Positions 1 to 11,464 of a stretch of DNA of 64,000 nt are shown here, in pieces. Where the stretch lies: the NCBI RefSeq assembly GCF_001640805.2, contig NC_066856.1, positions 17,537,616-17,601,615 of the forward strand, in the 5' to 3' direction. Made by a program: the position numbers and the translations under genes. A model generated the notes under the pieces. It had not been told where the DNA came from, made no database searches, and saw only the letters and a program-made list of their open reading frames with translations. The first letter of the stretch is position 1. The number at the start of each line of letters is the position of its first letter. The stretch comes from Lates calcarifer. Lineage: Eukaryota > Chordata > Actinopteri > Centropomidae.

Positions 1-521
1 CCAATAAATGCTGGATAAGATTGTCTGTCTCTTATCCAGCCATAGTATGTGCCTTGGAGCTAAATGCTGTGTAGACTGTATTTTTTCTGATTCGCTTATA
101 GTGACAACAGCCAGTTTTTCCAGAGTTTCAAAAGAACATTTGATTGATTGTACCTGTTCTATAAATAAGCACTTTTGCCTGTAGTCTATAGGGTGATTTG
201 ACCCAGCTCATTGTTTGTGAGAGGAAGCAGATTAGTCTGATCAGCTTCACAAGCCAGGCAATCCTCTGAATGTGTGGCACACTCTAGAGTTTCAACAAAA
301 TTGGAGAAGACAAATAGGTTGGAGAGAGGTGCCAGCCATGCAGGGGGTTTAGCCAGGCAGGCTGTAGTATTTCCACAATGCCATCTTACTAGAAAACACA
401 CCAGGAATTATGGCTGAATTAATTGTTAGTGGTTCATTTTTCTACAAAAACTGGGAGCCTGAGAGACTTTTTCTGGTCTGGTCTCATACACAAATACATC
501 ATGATTGTTTTAATATCACAG
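1..521. other. No gene recognised
   Basis: AT-rich sequence with short open frames on both strands (for example a 71-codon minus frame at 186-401). None resembles a known protein or has convincing splice sites. I see no repeat family I can name here. Confidence 0.6.
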
Positions 522-538
522 TTTTTTTTTTTTTTTTT
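522..538. repeat. Poly-T tract
   Basis: An uninterrupted run of 17 T lies just before the tandem duplication at 560. It could be the A-tail of a minus-oriented retroposon, but no recognisable element body adjoins it. Simple homopolymer is the safest call. Confidence 0.9.
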
Positions 539-559
539 AGCAAATTAACATCACCCACT

Positions 560-761
560 GATGTGATGAGGGTTCTGTCCACAAAGCCACATAAAAATAG
601 CTTTCATAGATGTAAACTACAGTTACAGTGTCACAGTTTTTCTGCTGATGTTAAATGCTTTGCTTATGATGTGATGAAGGGTCTGTCCACACAGCCACAT
701 AAAAATAGTTTCCAGAATGCAGAATCAGAGTTTTCTTTCTGCTGGTGTTAAATGCCTCGCT
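560..761. repeat. Diverged two-copy tandem duplication, about 108-bp period
   Basis: Copy one (from 560) and copy two (from 668) share, in the same order, 'gatgtgatga', 'tctgtccac', 'agccacataaaaatag' and, near the end, 'tttctgctg.tgttaaatgc'. The second copy is about 10 bp shorter in its middle. The order and spacing of four shared blocks make chance unlikely. A frame open across both copies (410-751) carries the repeat at protein level (STKPHKNSF and STQPHKNSF), but it has no other coding character and I do not call it a gene. Confidence 0.85.
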
Positions 762-2236
762 CACCTTTAAAGTAGTTTCTGAGCATAAAATATGTCCTGA
801 GATTCAGCCCGGCAACTCTGCATAGTCTCGTACTTGCTTCTCCAAACTTCAAGCATCCCAAGCCCCAAAATTAATTGCACTCATCTTCATAAATCTAATT
901 TCTTGCCTGCAACTGCTCTACCCCACAACTCTACTGCTTTTAATGAAAATCCACATTCTACATCAATTTGAGTACCTTTCCAGAAGTCAATGATTGATAT
1001 TTTCTTCTCCAAGTTAACCTGAGCTCATATTCTAACACCTGCAAGAACATGACTTTGATCACATTACATAACCCAAGGATGGTCGGCAGAAAACAACCTC
1101 AGGATCATCTAATAATCACAACCCAACTTCCCTCGACTCGTCGTGTTGTCAAAACAAGATCTGAAGATCTAAGAATCAACTCTCTTTTTTCTTGCCCAAA
1201 GTGATGAGAGCAAAAGTAATTTCGTTTTCTGGCTACAGACAGCACAACTGTCTGAGTAACATTTTAAATGAAGGTGTAAGCTGGGAAAAACAGAAAGAAA
1301 ATATTTGGCTGTCTAACACACTTGTGCTTCAGGGTACGAGGACAGTTGAAGGACCATGTGTAAACAGTCCACAAAATACAGAACAACACTGAAGCTATGA
1401 TTAGGCATTGAATGCTTAAATATGGCCTACTGTAACCATCTATTTTCTCTTCTGTGCACATACAAATGCAGAAATGCAAACAGATAAATGCTCCAACCTT
1501 GCATTTCAGTCTTTTTCCTACACTTGTGGGTAATTAAAAGCAATAAGCAGCAGGTTTTTAAACACAGATTAGGCCTGAAGGTAATTAGGCCCATTGCAGT
1601 AATGACTCCCACTGAGTCATGTGGGCAGGATGGTGTGTCAGTCACCCCCTCCCACCATGTCTCCCAAAGTCAACAGCAACTTGTCCTTCCAGTACACTAC
1701 CCTCCAAACGCCATCTGTCCTAACCCTCAGCTTTGATTACCTCAAACCCAAAACACACCACTCCTCATACAGCTTGCCGAGGCAAAGGTTTCTGAGATGA
1801 GAGTGGGAAGCCTCTGATGGTTTCATCTCCTCATGTTTACATGCCAAGTTAAACAACCTTAATTATATCTGTGAAGGAGGAGTTCTTTCTCTTTTTTTTT
1901 CCTTGGTGTCAAATTAGAAAACATGTCTGCACTCGTCAACCCCACTATATGTTGTTTGGCTGCTTAATGAGAACTGGGTGGAAGATGGAAAATGCCCCAT
2001 CTGTTGTGTGTTTAATGGCTGGATTCTTGAGCTCTCATCATACAGCGGGAGTGCCAGGATGGAGCAGACAGCACCCATCTGCTGGCCACTGCAGGGAAAA
2101 AACACACAGTTTTTCAACTCGCATCATCATCATCATCTCTCTCCACTCTGACTGCAGCGCTGCCGCACAACATCCAGACAAGGGTCCATCAAAATGATGT
2201 AGAGGAGGTAAAGAAAACTGGAAAATGCTGGGATAT
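762..2236. other. Noncoding interval with a candidate conserved block
   Basis: No coding exon recognised. The 1520-1640 stretch is rich in homeodomain-type sites (ggtaattaaaag, ggtaattaggc) and an AP-1-like 'actgagtcat', and has the texture of a vertebrate conserved noncoding element. The rest is unremarkable AT-rich sequence; the frame at 1871-2197 (108 codons) contains no known motif. Confidence 0.5.
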
Positions 2237-2874
2237 AGGGCTCCAACTCCTGATTATTCATTATCTATGGATTAATCTGTTGACTATTTTTAATCAATTA
2301 ACTGTTAGGTCTATAAAATACAAGAGACAGGGAAAAAAATGTGTCACAATTCTTTATGAATATTCAAATTGCTTGGTTGTTACACATTTTAGTGGCTGGA
2401 ATCAATATCAAATATTAGACATTTTGGCTGATTAAATGATCAACTGACAGTCCAAAAGTTGAAGGTACTCTGTGGAGTTTTTGACCACTAGTGGCACCGT
2501 GTTTTGTTTGTATCTCAGGCATGAGTTCTGGCAACTGTTTCACGCTATCCCACTAATCAACAGTTCGTAGTAGTAACATCATAAGTGCAGCAATACACCA
2601 ACAAAACCAGGGAAGAAGAAGAACCATAACGATGATGGTTTGGTACATCTGCTGCTGTAGGGATACTATTTCAGCTTGGACGACTTTTACAAATAAATGG
2701 GTATCTTGATGGGCATTAATCCATTTTGCAGTGAAACAAGAAAAGCAATAAATCTGTGAATGTAAGATGCATATTGACTTGATAAATTATCTAAAATATG
2801 AATTAGTTAAAGTTATTGTTGATAAATTTTCCGTCAGTCCACTAATCAATGAGTTGACTAATCATTTCAGCACC
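2237..2874 (+). mobile_element. hAT-like non-autonomous transposon remnant, copy 1
   Basis: The left end 'agggctccaactcctgatta' followed by 'tctataaaat' matches the 5' end of an abundant teleost non-autonomous DNA transposon whose canonical start is 'agggctgcaactaacgatta'. The right end, 'gttgactaatcatttcagc' at about 2853-2871, matches the opposite terminus in inverted sense. The middle, including 2480-2700, diverges and may hold an unrelated insertion. No transposase is encoded. Assignment to hAT rests on remembered end sequences; target-site duplications are not clear. Confidence 0.65.
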
Positions 2875-4407
2875 ACTTGGATGAGCCTCTAATGCTGTTG
2901 GGAGTTCAGTCATTCTCTGCCAGAAAGAACAAGCAAAAAAGACATGGGGCGAATTCAGAATGAAAATATATTCATATCACCTACAGCACTTGGTTATCCT
3001 CATGTCTGAGAAGTCTAAATTCAGGTTGAGGCTACTGGAGTTTGGCAGGCTTCACCATTTCACACATGCTAAAACACACAGAGCAGGTGGGTTTTACAAC
3101 AAGGAGAGGGCCTCTGTGCTCTCATCCACAAAGTAGGGCTGAGGCTATTCACATTAGCATTTCATACACAGATAAGCTTGCTTTCTCGCTGCCAGGTAGA
3201 TTCCCTCGTGAGAGGATGAAGTGCAAGAGATTTGGGGGTTTCGCAGATGCTCGCCACACTGCTTTTCAAGTGCCCGCAGAGACTCGTGGGGGGGTGTTAG
3301 GAGCCGCAACAGACAAATATGCCACCTCATCATCCAAATAAAGAATAAGCTGGTGATGTAGATGGCAGAGACAAAGGGAGGGATGAATAGTCGTGGGGAA
3401 GTGTTAAGGAGAATGCACAGTATGTTGTGTGGGCTGGGGGGGATGGTAGTGTTTTCATGCTGACATTTTTTTCTGTTTACATCATTACCAATGCTGTTGA
3501 AAGCTAACACTACTGCAGTACCATGAAAAACAAGGAAAATTGTCTGTTAACAGAGCATATTTCTGGCCAAAATGAGAATCACGACTTTCCAAATTAGGAC
3601 CGAGATCATGATTCTCTCACAATTTATTTCCTCTTTCTCTAAATCACCAGTGGGGTTTCCTTGATTCTGACTCATTTTGTTCTTCTTTTTGTTGTTCCTT
3701 CAAGGCTACTTCTTTCACCATGTTACTTTCAGAGATTGTTTTACAAGATTTGAAACATGGTTCACATGCCTGCGTATAGGTCTCATATGGAGGAATGCAG
3801 TTTGTCACTTTTCTGGGCATGTAAATATGTTAGGTCTGTAGCGTTCACTGCAACAGCTGTTTTTGCACTTTCTCCGGAGAAAATGGAGTTACGCTGCCCT
3901 CTAGATGAGCATCACTGCAATCAAGTACTCTCATATTGATTCATTTAGCTATGAATGTTGATCAAAAAATATCAGAAGATAGTGAAAAACTCCCCATCTA
4001 TGACTAGTTTGACTGTCATCAGGAATGTGTTTCATATTGCCTGCGGGTAAAACAAATAGAAGAATGTTTGGTTGTATTCCAGAAGCCATGAGACTTGTGA
4101 ACAGCCATAATACAAGAAATACTCAGTTTGACTTGATTGTAGACTCGTAAATGTTTTTGTAAATTTGCTCTGGACCCCTTTTTTAATATATGTGCCTCTG
4201 TGGTGTTGGACTTTGTTGGCGAGCTACAGACTGGTCACTGTTATGGATCTTTTTGTATTTTTTTTTTTTTATCTCTTTCTTCTATATTTTGATTCTTTCT
4301 AATGTTTGGATTGATTTTGGTGGTGTCTATGTGTGCTTTGTTTGCAGACTCACTGCCTGAATTGTTGGAACAAATTATATATCTTGAAATGAACTGAATT
4401 ACAAGTT
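2875..4407. other. Noncoding interval; weak GC-richer patch
   Basis: No exon supported. 3180-3330 is somewhat richer in GC and CpG, with a 99-codon plus frame (3042-3341) and a 118-codon minus frame (3154-3510) overlapping it. The overlap of frames on opposite strands and lack of any motif argue against coding. An AATAAA at about 3336-3341 is not accompanied by other gene-end signals. Confidence 0.5.
3894..3907 (-). promoter_or_regulatory. CTCF-like motif (weak)
   Basis: On the minus strand the site reads catctagagggcag, matching the CTCF core (CCASYAGRKGGCAG) except at its second and third bases. A single motif match is weak evidence for binding. Confidence 0.25.
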
Positions 4408-4552
4408 CCAAGAGCCTTCAAAACATCTTGTTATGTCTGATCAGCCATCCAAAACCAGCTTACTATCATAAAAGACTGAGAAAACCAGACAACATTCAGA
4501 TCTGAGAAGTGTGGAACCCGTGAATTTTTCCATTGTTGCTGAAGAACATACT
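4408..4552 (+). mobile_element. hAT-like non-autonomous transposon fragment, copy 2
   Basis: Internal segment of the same family as 2237-2874: 'cttactatcataaaagactg' followed by 'aaaccagacaacattcagat' and 'gagaagtgtggaaccc' tracks the family's interior block (tttactgtcatagaagac, aaaccagaaaatattcacat, gagaagctggaacc). Terminal repeats are not preserved. It is a fragment with no coding capacity. Confidence 0.6.
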
Positions 4553-7500
4553 TAAATACTTACTTACTGAATTATAAAGACTATAGTAAATTCTGTCCGT
4601 GACAGCATGGTGAATTTCGATGTTTCACCATGAAATATAAGCATGAGATTGCATGTACATAAACTTAAATAAAGATTTAAGTTTTTTTTTTTTTTTTAAT
4701 TTGGCTTCTGACACGGGGTTGCCAACTTGTTTAGGTATACTGAGATTCATTTCAATACATGGAGAGCTATTTGAGTCTTTGGCACATGATTTGACAGTTT
4801 GGCAACACTGCACTAGCTCACAAGTACAATCATTGGGGCATGGAAGTGGGCAGATGTTGTTAAAAAGTGGATGTTTCATTCACAGTTCTAGAGACTGTTC
4901 AAAGAAAATCTGCTTACATGCTACACCAAATAGAAACAAAAAACTAAACCAAAAAGCATATGCTCTTGTCTAAAACTAAATTCTCTTTCCTCTGCCTATT
5001 CTGATTCACACACTAATTGTACATAGATGGGATACTTTTAATAGTATTACAAAAAATATTTCTATTTAAGTGCGCTATTGTTGCTTGTTTAAAATAAATT
5101 CAGTATTGAATTCAACCTTTTGCAGAGGTATTCAAGTGGGATTAAAATTCCCGTTGTCCTCTTAACTCTAGTGGACAGCCCCCCGCGGCTCGCAGCTCAT
5201 CCACCTCAGATCTGTGAATCAGTAGGGACGCCCTGTCCATCTCCCCCCTCTCCCTCTCACTCATAAAACATTGGTATGGTCCAATTAACATCTATCTCAC
5301 ATTTCCACGTCCCAGAAATGCACGCGAAGGGTGAGTAGGTCTGACAGGCGCACAGCACACTAATGTTTTATCAGTGCCACACATCAGGGTTCCTCTTTGC
5401 ACTGTGACACCGACAATGAACTGACGTGAGTTGTCTTTTCTCTCTGTCAGAGTACTACATGTCGTTTGAATAAGAGTCCGTAATGCAGTAAAAGCAATAT
5501 TTGAAAAGGCAGTAAAACTAAAGTCTCTCACAGCAACTGTGCAATTCCTTTTAGGGTTCTCTTGAAGACCACTAAAGCCACCAAATTCCACTGACATATA
5601 TAGGAATCTGGCAATATAATTTATCAAGAAATATTTAGCAAGGATGAGTAATTAGCTTGTGTCATCAAAAACTACCCCATCAACAGATGTTTAATCTTGG
5701 TTTTGTCTATGAATATGCTTATATTCTGCTGAACTCTCCTTGAGCAAGATGCTGACTGTCTGCTAGTTTATTCTGTGTACACTGTTGAGTTTAAAAGCGT
5801 TAGTGAAATGCCTAAAGCTTAGAATGTAAATCTAGAGGGGAATAAGTATGACAAAGAATGTGCCCAGGTGAATAAAACACAGGCTTTTCCTTGAAGAAGC
5901 TGAAACCTCCCGAATGTGACCAAAAGGCATCCACCACCCCAACGCTTTTAAGCAGAGAACAAAATAAAATACTTGGAGGCAGCCTCCAGGATCCCAGACA
6001 GAAACGCACGGCGATTACATAATGACAGTTCATCCTTAAGAGCTATTTAAAAAAGGGAAAGTCTCTGAGAAAACACTCACAAATGTGACATGGAAATCCA
6101 ACCCCTCTAATAGTACATTAACTATTCATGCTGCATATTGGCAATCAAATGGATCTGTTTTCATGGTTTGCAAAGACATTCTCCCCATAAAACTGTGGGC
6201 AAATATGCAGGCAGAGAATATTCTTATCTACATCCCACTGCAGCAGCATTTTTTCTTCTTTCACATCACACATTACTTCTACTGCATCACACTTTGAAGC
6301 CATTGCATCGTTTTGTCTACATTTAAATCTAACACCCTTCTAAGTCTAATTTGAGGTCTTCATTTCTTGTTTTATATTTTCATATATTAAATCTGAATCA
6401 GCTCAGGTCTTTCCACCATACAGGGCCGAGCAATGTTTCAATTAAACTACAATGTGTTTAACACTTTGTTGATGTGTAGGACATTGTGGTTGAAGGAGGT
6501 CATTTGCAATAGCTGGATAGTTGTGACTGCCCTCTGCTGTAAGCTAAGAGGAGCGCCAACTGACTTTTTTCAGCATCCTCTCATCATAAATGATACATAT
6601 AAATCAATCCTCAAATTGTAGGCAAACAATTCAATATTATATCATGGAAAATTTAAAAAAAAAACAGTATATTTATGATTCATGCAAAATTATGACATCA
6701 GGGTTTTACTGAGGCAGACTGTGTTTTATTTCTTTTAGCCAATTAGGGATAACTTTATAATTCATTGTATTTTCCTTGGAACAAAAGTGCCTTAATTCCA
6801 TGGTCTGCCATACAATGCTCTGCCACGATCATCTTCCTTTTATAGTGCTGAATGTTATTTAAGGAAATGCTTTGCTGCCCATTCGTCACTGCCAGTGAGA
6901 GCAGGAGATGAATCATTCTAATGTTGCTCTCACCCATACTGAAGAAACCCAGAGTGCAATAATGTCAATGTGATTCAGACTGCTCTGTGTTCCACTGTAA
7001 GCAATGAAAGTCTAAATCAAAAAATGGAAATGCTAGATGACAACAGGCCAGAAATGGTGAGTTTAAAGTACAGAGCTGGAGACTTTCTTTTCCTTGTGGT
7101 ATTGATGAGTTAGATATGTATGATTTTAATCAAGAAAAGCTTTTGCTGATTAACTTTTGTTCTCCTCAAAGCAAGAGAAGTGAAATGCCCCCAAGGTGTT
7201 ACCACTTTCTGAATGATTACCACGTGGCTTGGCTACACCTACCTCACTGATGAGTTCATGGAAAACACACTCTGTCTTTTAACACCTGTCTCCTGATTGG
7301 CCATTTGTCAGCCTATTTAAGTCACAAGTAGTGGATGGTCTGTAAGCTGTGGTGATGTTGGTCCGATGACCACAGCTTTCTCTTTCATTTCTCATCTTCA
7401 TGCTCTTTTAATCAAGGTTCTTTCCTATACTACATGGCAACAATGCAAAATACCCAACAAGGAATCATGATAGAGAAAGAATACCAAGGCCAAAGAAAAA

Positions 7501-8700
7501 TGCTGAGTGTTGAATCATATGATGTTTAGAAGAAATCTGACCCATGAAAGCAATGTCCCCATTGAGGGACTACAGTGTTTGCAGTCTCTGACAGAACTAC
7601 TGATAAATATGATGGTGACAAGTCAAGTTCATTGACAAGAGACAATAACAATGGGAGTGAGGATTTGCCACAGTATGATCAATGTAGGAACCTCACTCAA
7701 AGCAATAATGCCACTGGAAAATCATTACTAGAATCAGTTTAACTGGTCACCAGGTCATGTGGAACATATAACGTGCACACAGGAGAAAATCATAAATGAT
7801 GGCAGACAACTGGACTTGAATGTCAATAACACTGAATCCTTAAGTCTTAAACGGCAAGACACGGACATTTTTATTCCCTCAGACATGTTGTGGGAGAAAT
7901 AATGCTTTTCATTCAAGATTCCATCAGTGAATGTCTAACTCAGTGTCTCACTGACGTTAGCAGTTGTATGTTGTCAGTGAAGCTCTTCCACTGTAGATAG
8001 GTGGTGACTGAAGCAGCAACACATGTAGGTTAAAGTTGCAATCTGAGACATTAACATGAGATTGTTTTCCTCTTTGATTTTTGCTGCAAAGATGGGGCAA
8101 AGCAATCATTTTGCAAAACAATTTTTGAAAACTAACCACATTTTTGTGAGTGTGTGCGTGTGTGTGTGTAAACATATATATATTCCCATCACAGGAGCAT
8201 GTCTGATAAGAAATTTAATGACAAAATTCCATGCATCATTTATCTCTGTAAGCCACACAATAACATCACAGTGCTGCATTGGAAGCAGGGGATTATTTTT
8301 ACCCTGGATTTAGGAGAAGATGGCATCTCTGATAAGACTGATCAACACTTGCCTTTTCAAAGCTGTAATTCTCACTTGCAGAAAAACCCTAAATTGTCAG
8401 AGTCTTGGTTTGAAGACCAGAGCCAGTGAATGACCACTTTTTTGTTTGCTATCTGTGAAGAGACTGCTAATGAATCATGTGGACGAAAGCGTGATTCATC
8501 TTTTGAATGGCCCTTTGACTGTGCTATTGGAATAATAATCCCCTGTTTTTTTTTTTCTTTTTGCCATCTAGTCTGTTAGTGATATGTTTGACTTACAGGA
8601 GAGGGCAATATGGCCTTAAAATTCTATCACAATATTTTCTTTTATTCATTGTGATAACAATATAAATGACCATAAAAAATATTACCATTCATCGCCATCT
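4553..8700. other. Gene-free AT-rich interval
   Basis: No exon, RNA gene or complete mobile element recognised. It includes poly-T at about 4682-4697, a short TG tract at 8151-8170, and small frames up to 111 codons (5292-5627 minus) without motifs. 5160-5260 is locally C-rich (ccccccgcggctcgcag) but too short for a CpG island. If the 12.8-kb splice donor is real, this stretch would be first-intron sequence. Confidence 0.5.
6526..6540 (-). promoter_or_regulatory. CTCF-like motif
   Basis: The minus strand reads acagcagagggcagt, a good match to the CTCF core CCAGCAGAGGGCAG with one mismatch at its first base. It sits in otherwise featureless DNA. Inference only. Confidence 0.35.
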
Positions 8701-8711
8701 TATTACAGTGT

Positions 8712-8768
8712 TTCCCCTAGGATGACTGTTGGCAGGTTGTCCACCTGGGGGGTGGGGTGGGGGTTGGT
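8712..8768. mobile_element. Possible host repeat flanking the mariner remnant
   Basis: 'gtgtttcccctaggat' followed by a G-rich stretch resembles the start of a widespread teleost interspersed repeat that I know but cannot name confidently. The mariner remnant begins immediately after. Similar unclassified debris continues after the mariner (9540-9900), so the mariner may have inserted into an older element. Low certainty. Confidence 0.3.
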
Positions 8769-9480
8769 CTACGAGGTATGGCTTAAATAATGAGACTGCG
8801 CTTGTGAGGATGGAACCACGGGGTTCACGGTCACAACAAGTGTTATATATTAAAGGTTGGGTATTCACGCACAACTGCTGTAAGTTTCCAATAAGTGACG
8901 TCTTTAGTTCACTGCTAGCTACTGAGTGAAGTGCGCAAGTTTTTGCTAACACATCAAAAAATTATTAGCTTAAAAGTTGAACGACGCATTAACTTGAATT
9001 TTTTGATGAAATTGAACAAAACAGCAGCCGAATCTTTTTGTACATTAACTGAGGTGTATGGGGAACACTGCGTGTCACATGCACACGAGATTTTGTGTGT
9101 CACAAGATTTTGTGAGGGCAGAGAGGACCTCCAAGACGATGAACGTTCTGGGCGCCCATGCACGTCAAAAATTTCTGAAAACATTCAACAAATTGAACAA
9201 ATCGTTCGAAATGATTGACGACTCAGTGTAAGAATGATAGCAGAATTGGGCTCCATTGGAAAAAGCGACAGTTCAGCAAATTTGCATGAAAATTTGAACA
9301 TGACAAAAGTGTGTGACAAAGTTGTCCCCCAGCGTCTGCGTGGCAGCTCACACTGCGCTCTCAGTAAAGCAGTTTCTGGCCCCAAAACAAATATTTGTGC
9401 TTGATTACTATTACTATTAAGTGCTTGATCACCCTCCCTATTAACCTGATCTAGCACTGTGTGACAGAGAAACGCAAACG
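8769..9480 (+). mobile_element. Degenerate, internally deleted mariner-like element
   Basis: The left boundary is placed at 'tctacgaggtatggcttaaa' with 'taatgagactg' close behind, which resembles the terminal inverted repeat of animal mariner elements. The body contains a broken mariner transposase (separate entry). I cannot identify a matching right terminal repeat, so the right boundary is only where transposase similarity ends. The element is dead: stops, a frame change and a large internal deletion. Confidence 0.7.
8931..9465 (+). pseudogene. Mariner transposase pseudogene
   Basis: The first frame (8931-9215) shows the N-terminal HTH_48-type DNA-binding region: an FLMKLNKTAAESF helix, VYGEHCVS, then EGREDLQDDERSGRPCTSK, the hallmark linker of this family, and ENIQQIEQIVRND. 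A TGA at 9216-9218 replaces an arginine codon (family R-x-D-R-R-L), consistent with CpG decay. The same frame resumes as RLSVRMIAELGSIGKS and ends near KVCDKVVP. Most of the catalytic domain is then missing. A +1-shifted frame from 9370 gives QFLAPKQIFVL and, after a small local duplication (gtgcttgat appears twice), HPPY-stop-PDLALCD at 9430-9465. This corresponds to the YSPDLAP block holding the last aspartate of the DD34D triad (GAT at 9448-9450). The first two catalytic aspartates are deleted. It cannot make an active enzyme. Confidence 0.85.
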
Positions 9481-9935
9481 TAAATGACTTTTTGATTTTG
9501 ACTTTTTTGTCTCTGCTTCTCTTGGAAGGGCGGGGGATTTCGTTGGCAGGCTGCCACCTCAATCGAGGTAGCTCCTCATTTAGTGATGAACTCCGCCTTC
9601 TGCCATGCTTGTTCTTGCACTGCATATGAGCTGCGGGCTGTGAGTGTGTCGCACACACAAATACGTCATCAAGCAGTTTATCATTATTATTGTAAGATGA
9701 CTAATTCTTACCGTGGGGATTTTTTTTACGGTATATTGCAAATTATCCCTAGTTTGAACATATAGCGGCCCCATCATCTCTGCAAAGACCATGACTTCTT
9801 GATCATCCTTGCTTGCTTTCTGAGTTTGATTTGGCAGAATCTAGAGAAAGTTTTACTAGCAGGAAATGAATACGGGGTGGGCGCCAGCAATTCTGTGTTG
9901 CACCTCCATGAAGTTTGGGGTCTTGGGGGTCTAGG
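9481..9935. other. Unclassified repeat-like debris
   Basis: No gene. The sequence between the mariner remnant and the retroposon-like tail is patchy and CpG-containing, like decayed repeats. A 157-codon minus frame (9185-9658) is a shadow that reads through the transposase remnant from the other strand. Confidence 0.4.
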
Positions 9936-9980
9936 GTCTCTGAATTTCCTGTGCGGATTAATAAAGTATCTATCTAAAGC
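9936..9980 (+). mobile_element. 3' tail of a non-LTR retroposon-like repeat
   Basis: 'tctctgaatttcctgtgcgg' followed by 'attaataaagtatctatcta' closely matches the 3' end shared by common fish retroposons, where 'gaatttccccttggggattaataaagt' precedes (atct)n. No upstream reverse transcriptase is recognisable, as expected for a 5'-truncated insertion. Clade not assignable from the tail alone. Confidence 0.6.
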
Positions 9981-11464
9981 ATCAGATGCCTTGACATGTT
10001 GATTTTAAGGCCTTGATGGCCCAATCACCAAACCTCTCTGGTCAAAATCATTTCAAAACTGACCTTTCAGAATCTAAACAGCTGGATGGAGAGTGAGTAA
10101 ATACTCAAGTTTTCACAATGATAATATGTGATCTACGAAATGACTGAGCAACATACACAGTTTAAGATGTCCGTTCAGCTGCAAGCACGCTGTAATGAGT
10201 GACTGATAATTTCACAGTTGCTCACACTTGAGTTGACACAACACTTGAGGGCAGGCTTTGTGTAACTGGTGTCAAATCAGTGATTCCAGTGATTAACGTG
10301 TACAGTTTGGCCTTTATGCACCGTGTTGTCTGCATCACACACTGATATTCAAACACTGTAACTGAAACAGACATTTTCCTGGGTTGCTGTCTTCAGTGAG
10401 ATTAATAATGGTGTAATTAGCTCTGTGCCCTTTTCAAACAAGAAAACATCCACAAGGCTGGACAAACACCCATACTGTTATGTCAACAAAGAGTGTCTGA
10501 AAAGTAATAGGCCCATCTCTCTCCTCTCATCTGCAGGATTTCTGCCAGCCAGGTGCTGATCCTGTATATACGTATAGTGGGGTACCTGACAGACCACTGA
10601 TGCAACAGGAAACAGGATATACAAATTTCCCATAGGTTAAATGATCCTTTGGTCTGTTCTGGGATGAAGATGTTTTGTTTGTTTTTGGTACATTAGCAAA
10701 TCCAGTTCACTTTATCCAGAAAATGAATGAATCACAATTTCCAGAATTTAACATTTTAGCCATTCATCAAGTAAAAAACAGTTGTGTGAAGGTCCTCTGA
10801 CTTTGATTAGCTTCATATCATTTGTAAATTTAATATCTTTATTAAGTATTGTTTTTTTCGTCCTCTGTCTCTTTTGGTCAGACTGACTAAGCAATTTCAA
10901 GGCCTCCATTTTGGCTCTCCTAAATCATGATCAGTTTTTGTCTTTCTCAAAAACATGTCCAGTTCCAGTTGAGTGTTCATCTATCCCTGCTCTTCTTAAG
11001 TGTAAACACTGCTTTTTTGCTGGTGGGCAATGGTTTGCACATGTTGTCATGCTGTCCCACTCGCCAATTTATGAGCAATTTTATGACCAGCACATCTCAA
11101 ATTCAAGCACCCAACTATTAGACTTCTTTAGAGCTCAGTCGGCTGCCTCATTTTGCTTCAACAACGTCCATGGAAGTGACAGTAGTCAGCTTTTAAAGCT
11201 AACACATACTGTGTTGTGGCTTTCAACTTAACATGACTCACCTCTGTAGCTGCTTCAGAAGTTGTGATGGTTCAATTCAAAGTTTAGGTTGTGTGGTGCT
11301 GCTGCCCTGCACATTTAAAATGAACTTACCACTGTAAGACAAGATTGGCATGATGGATGGGTTTTCAGCAGAGGGCTCTCTGAGGCTGATGCCTTCAGTG
11401 TATTCTGTGTAAGTCTGTTATGCATATTGCATAATGTGTCAATTCAATTCCTGATGTTTCTTAA
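9981..11464. other. Gene-free interval
   Basis: No exon or recognisable repeat. The plus frames at 10911-11231 and 10927-11121 overlap in different registers and are AT-rich without motifs. Confidence 0.5.

Noticed and set aside
5292..5627. 111-codon minus frame
   Set aside because: No motif, no splice context and no local composition change.
8470..8499. Inverted repeat atgaatca / tgattcat and likeness of agcgtgattcatc to a Tc1 element
   Set aside because: Only 8 bp arms, and the flanks do not continue the Tc1 consensus; chance is likely.
9185..9658. 157-codon minus frame
   Set aside because: It reads antisense through the mariner transposase remnant and is a shadow frame.
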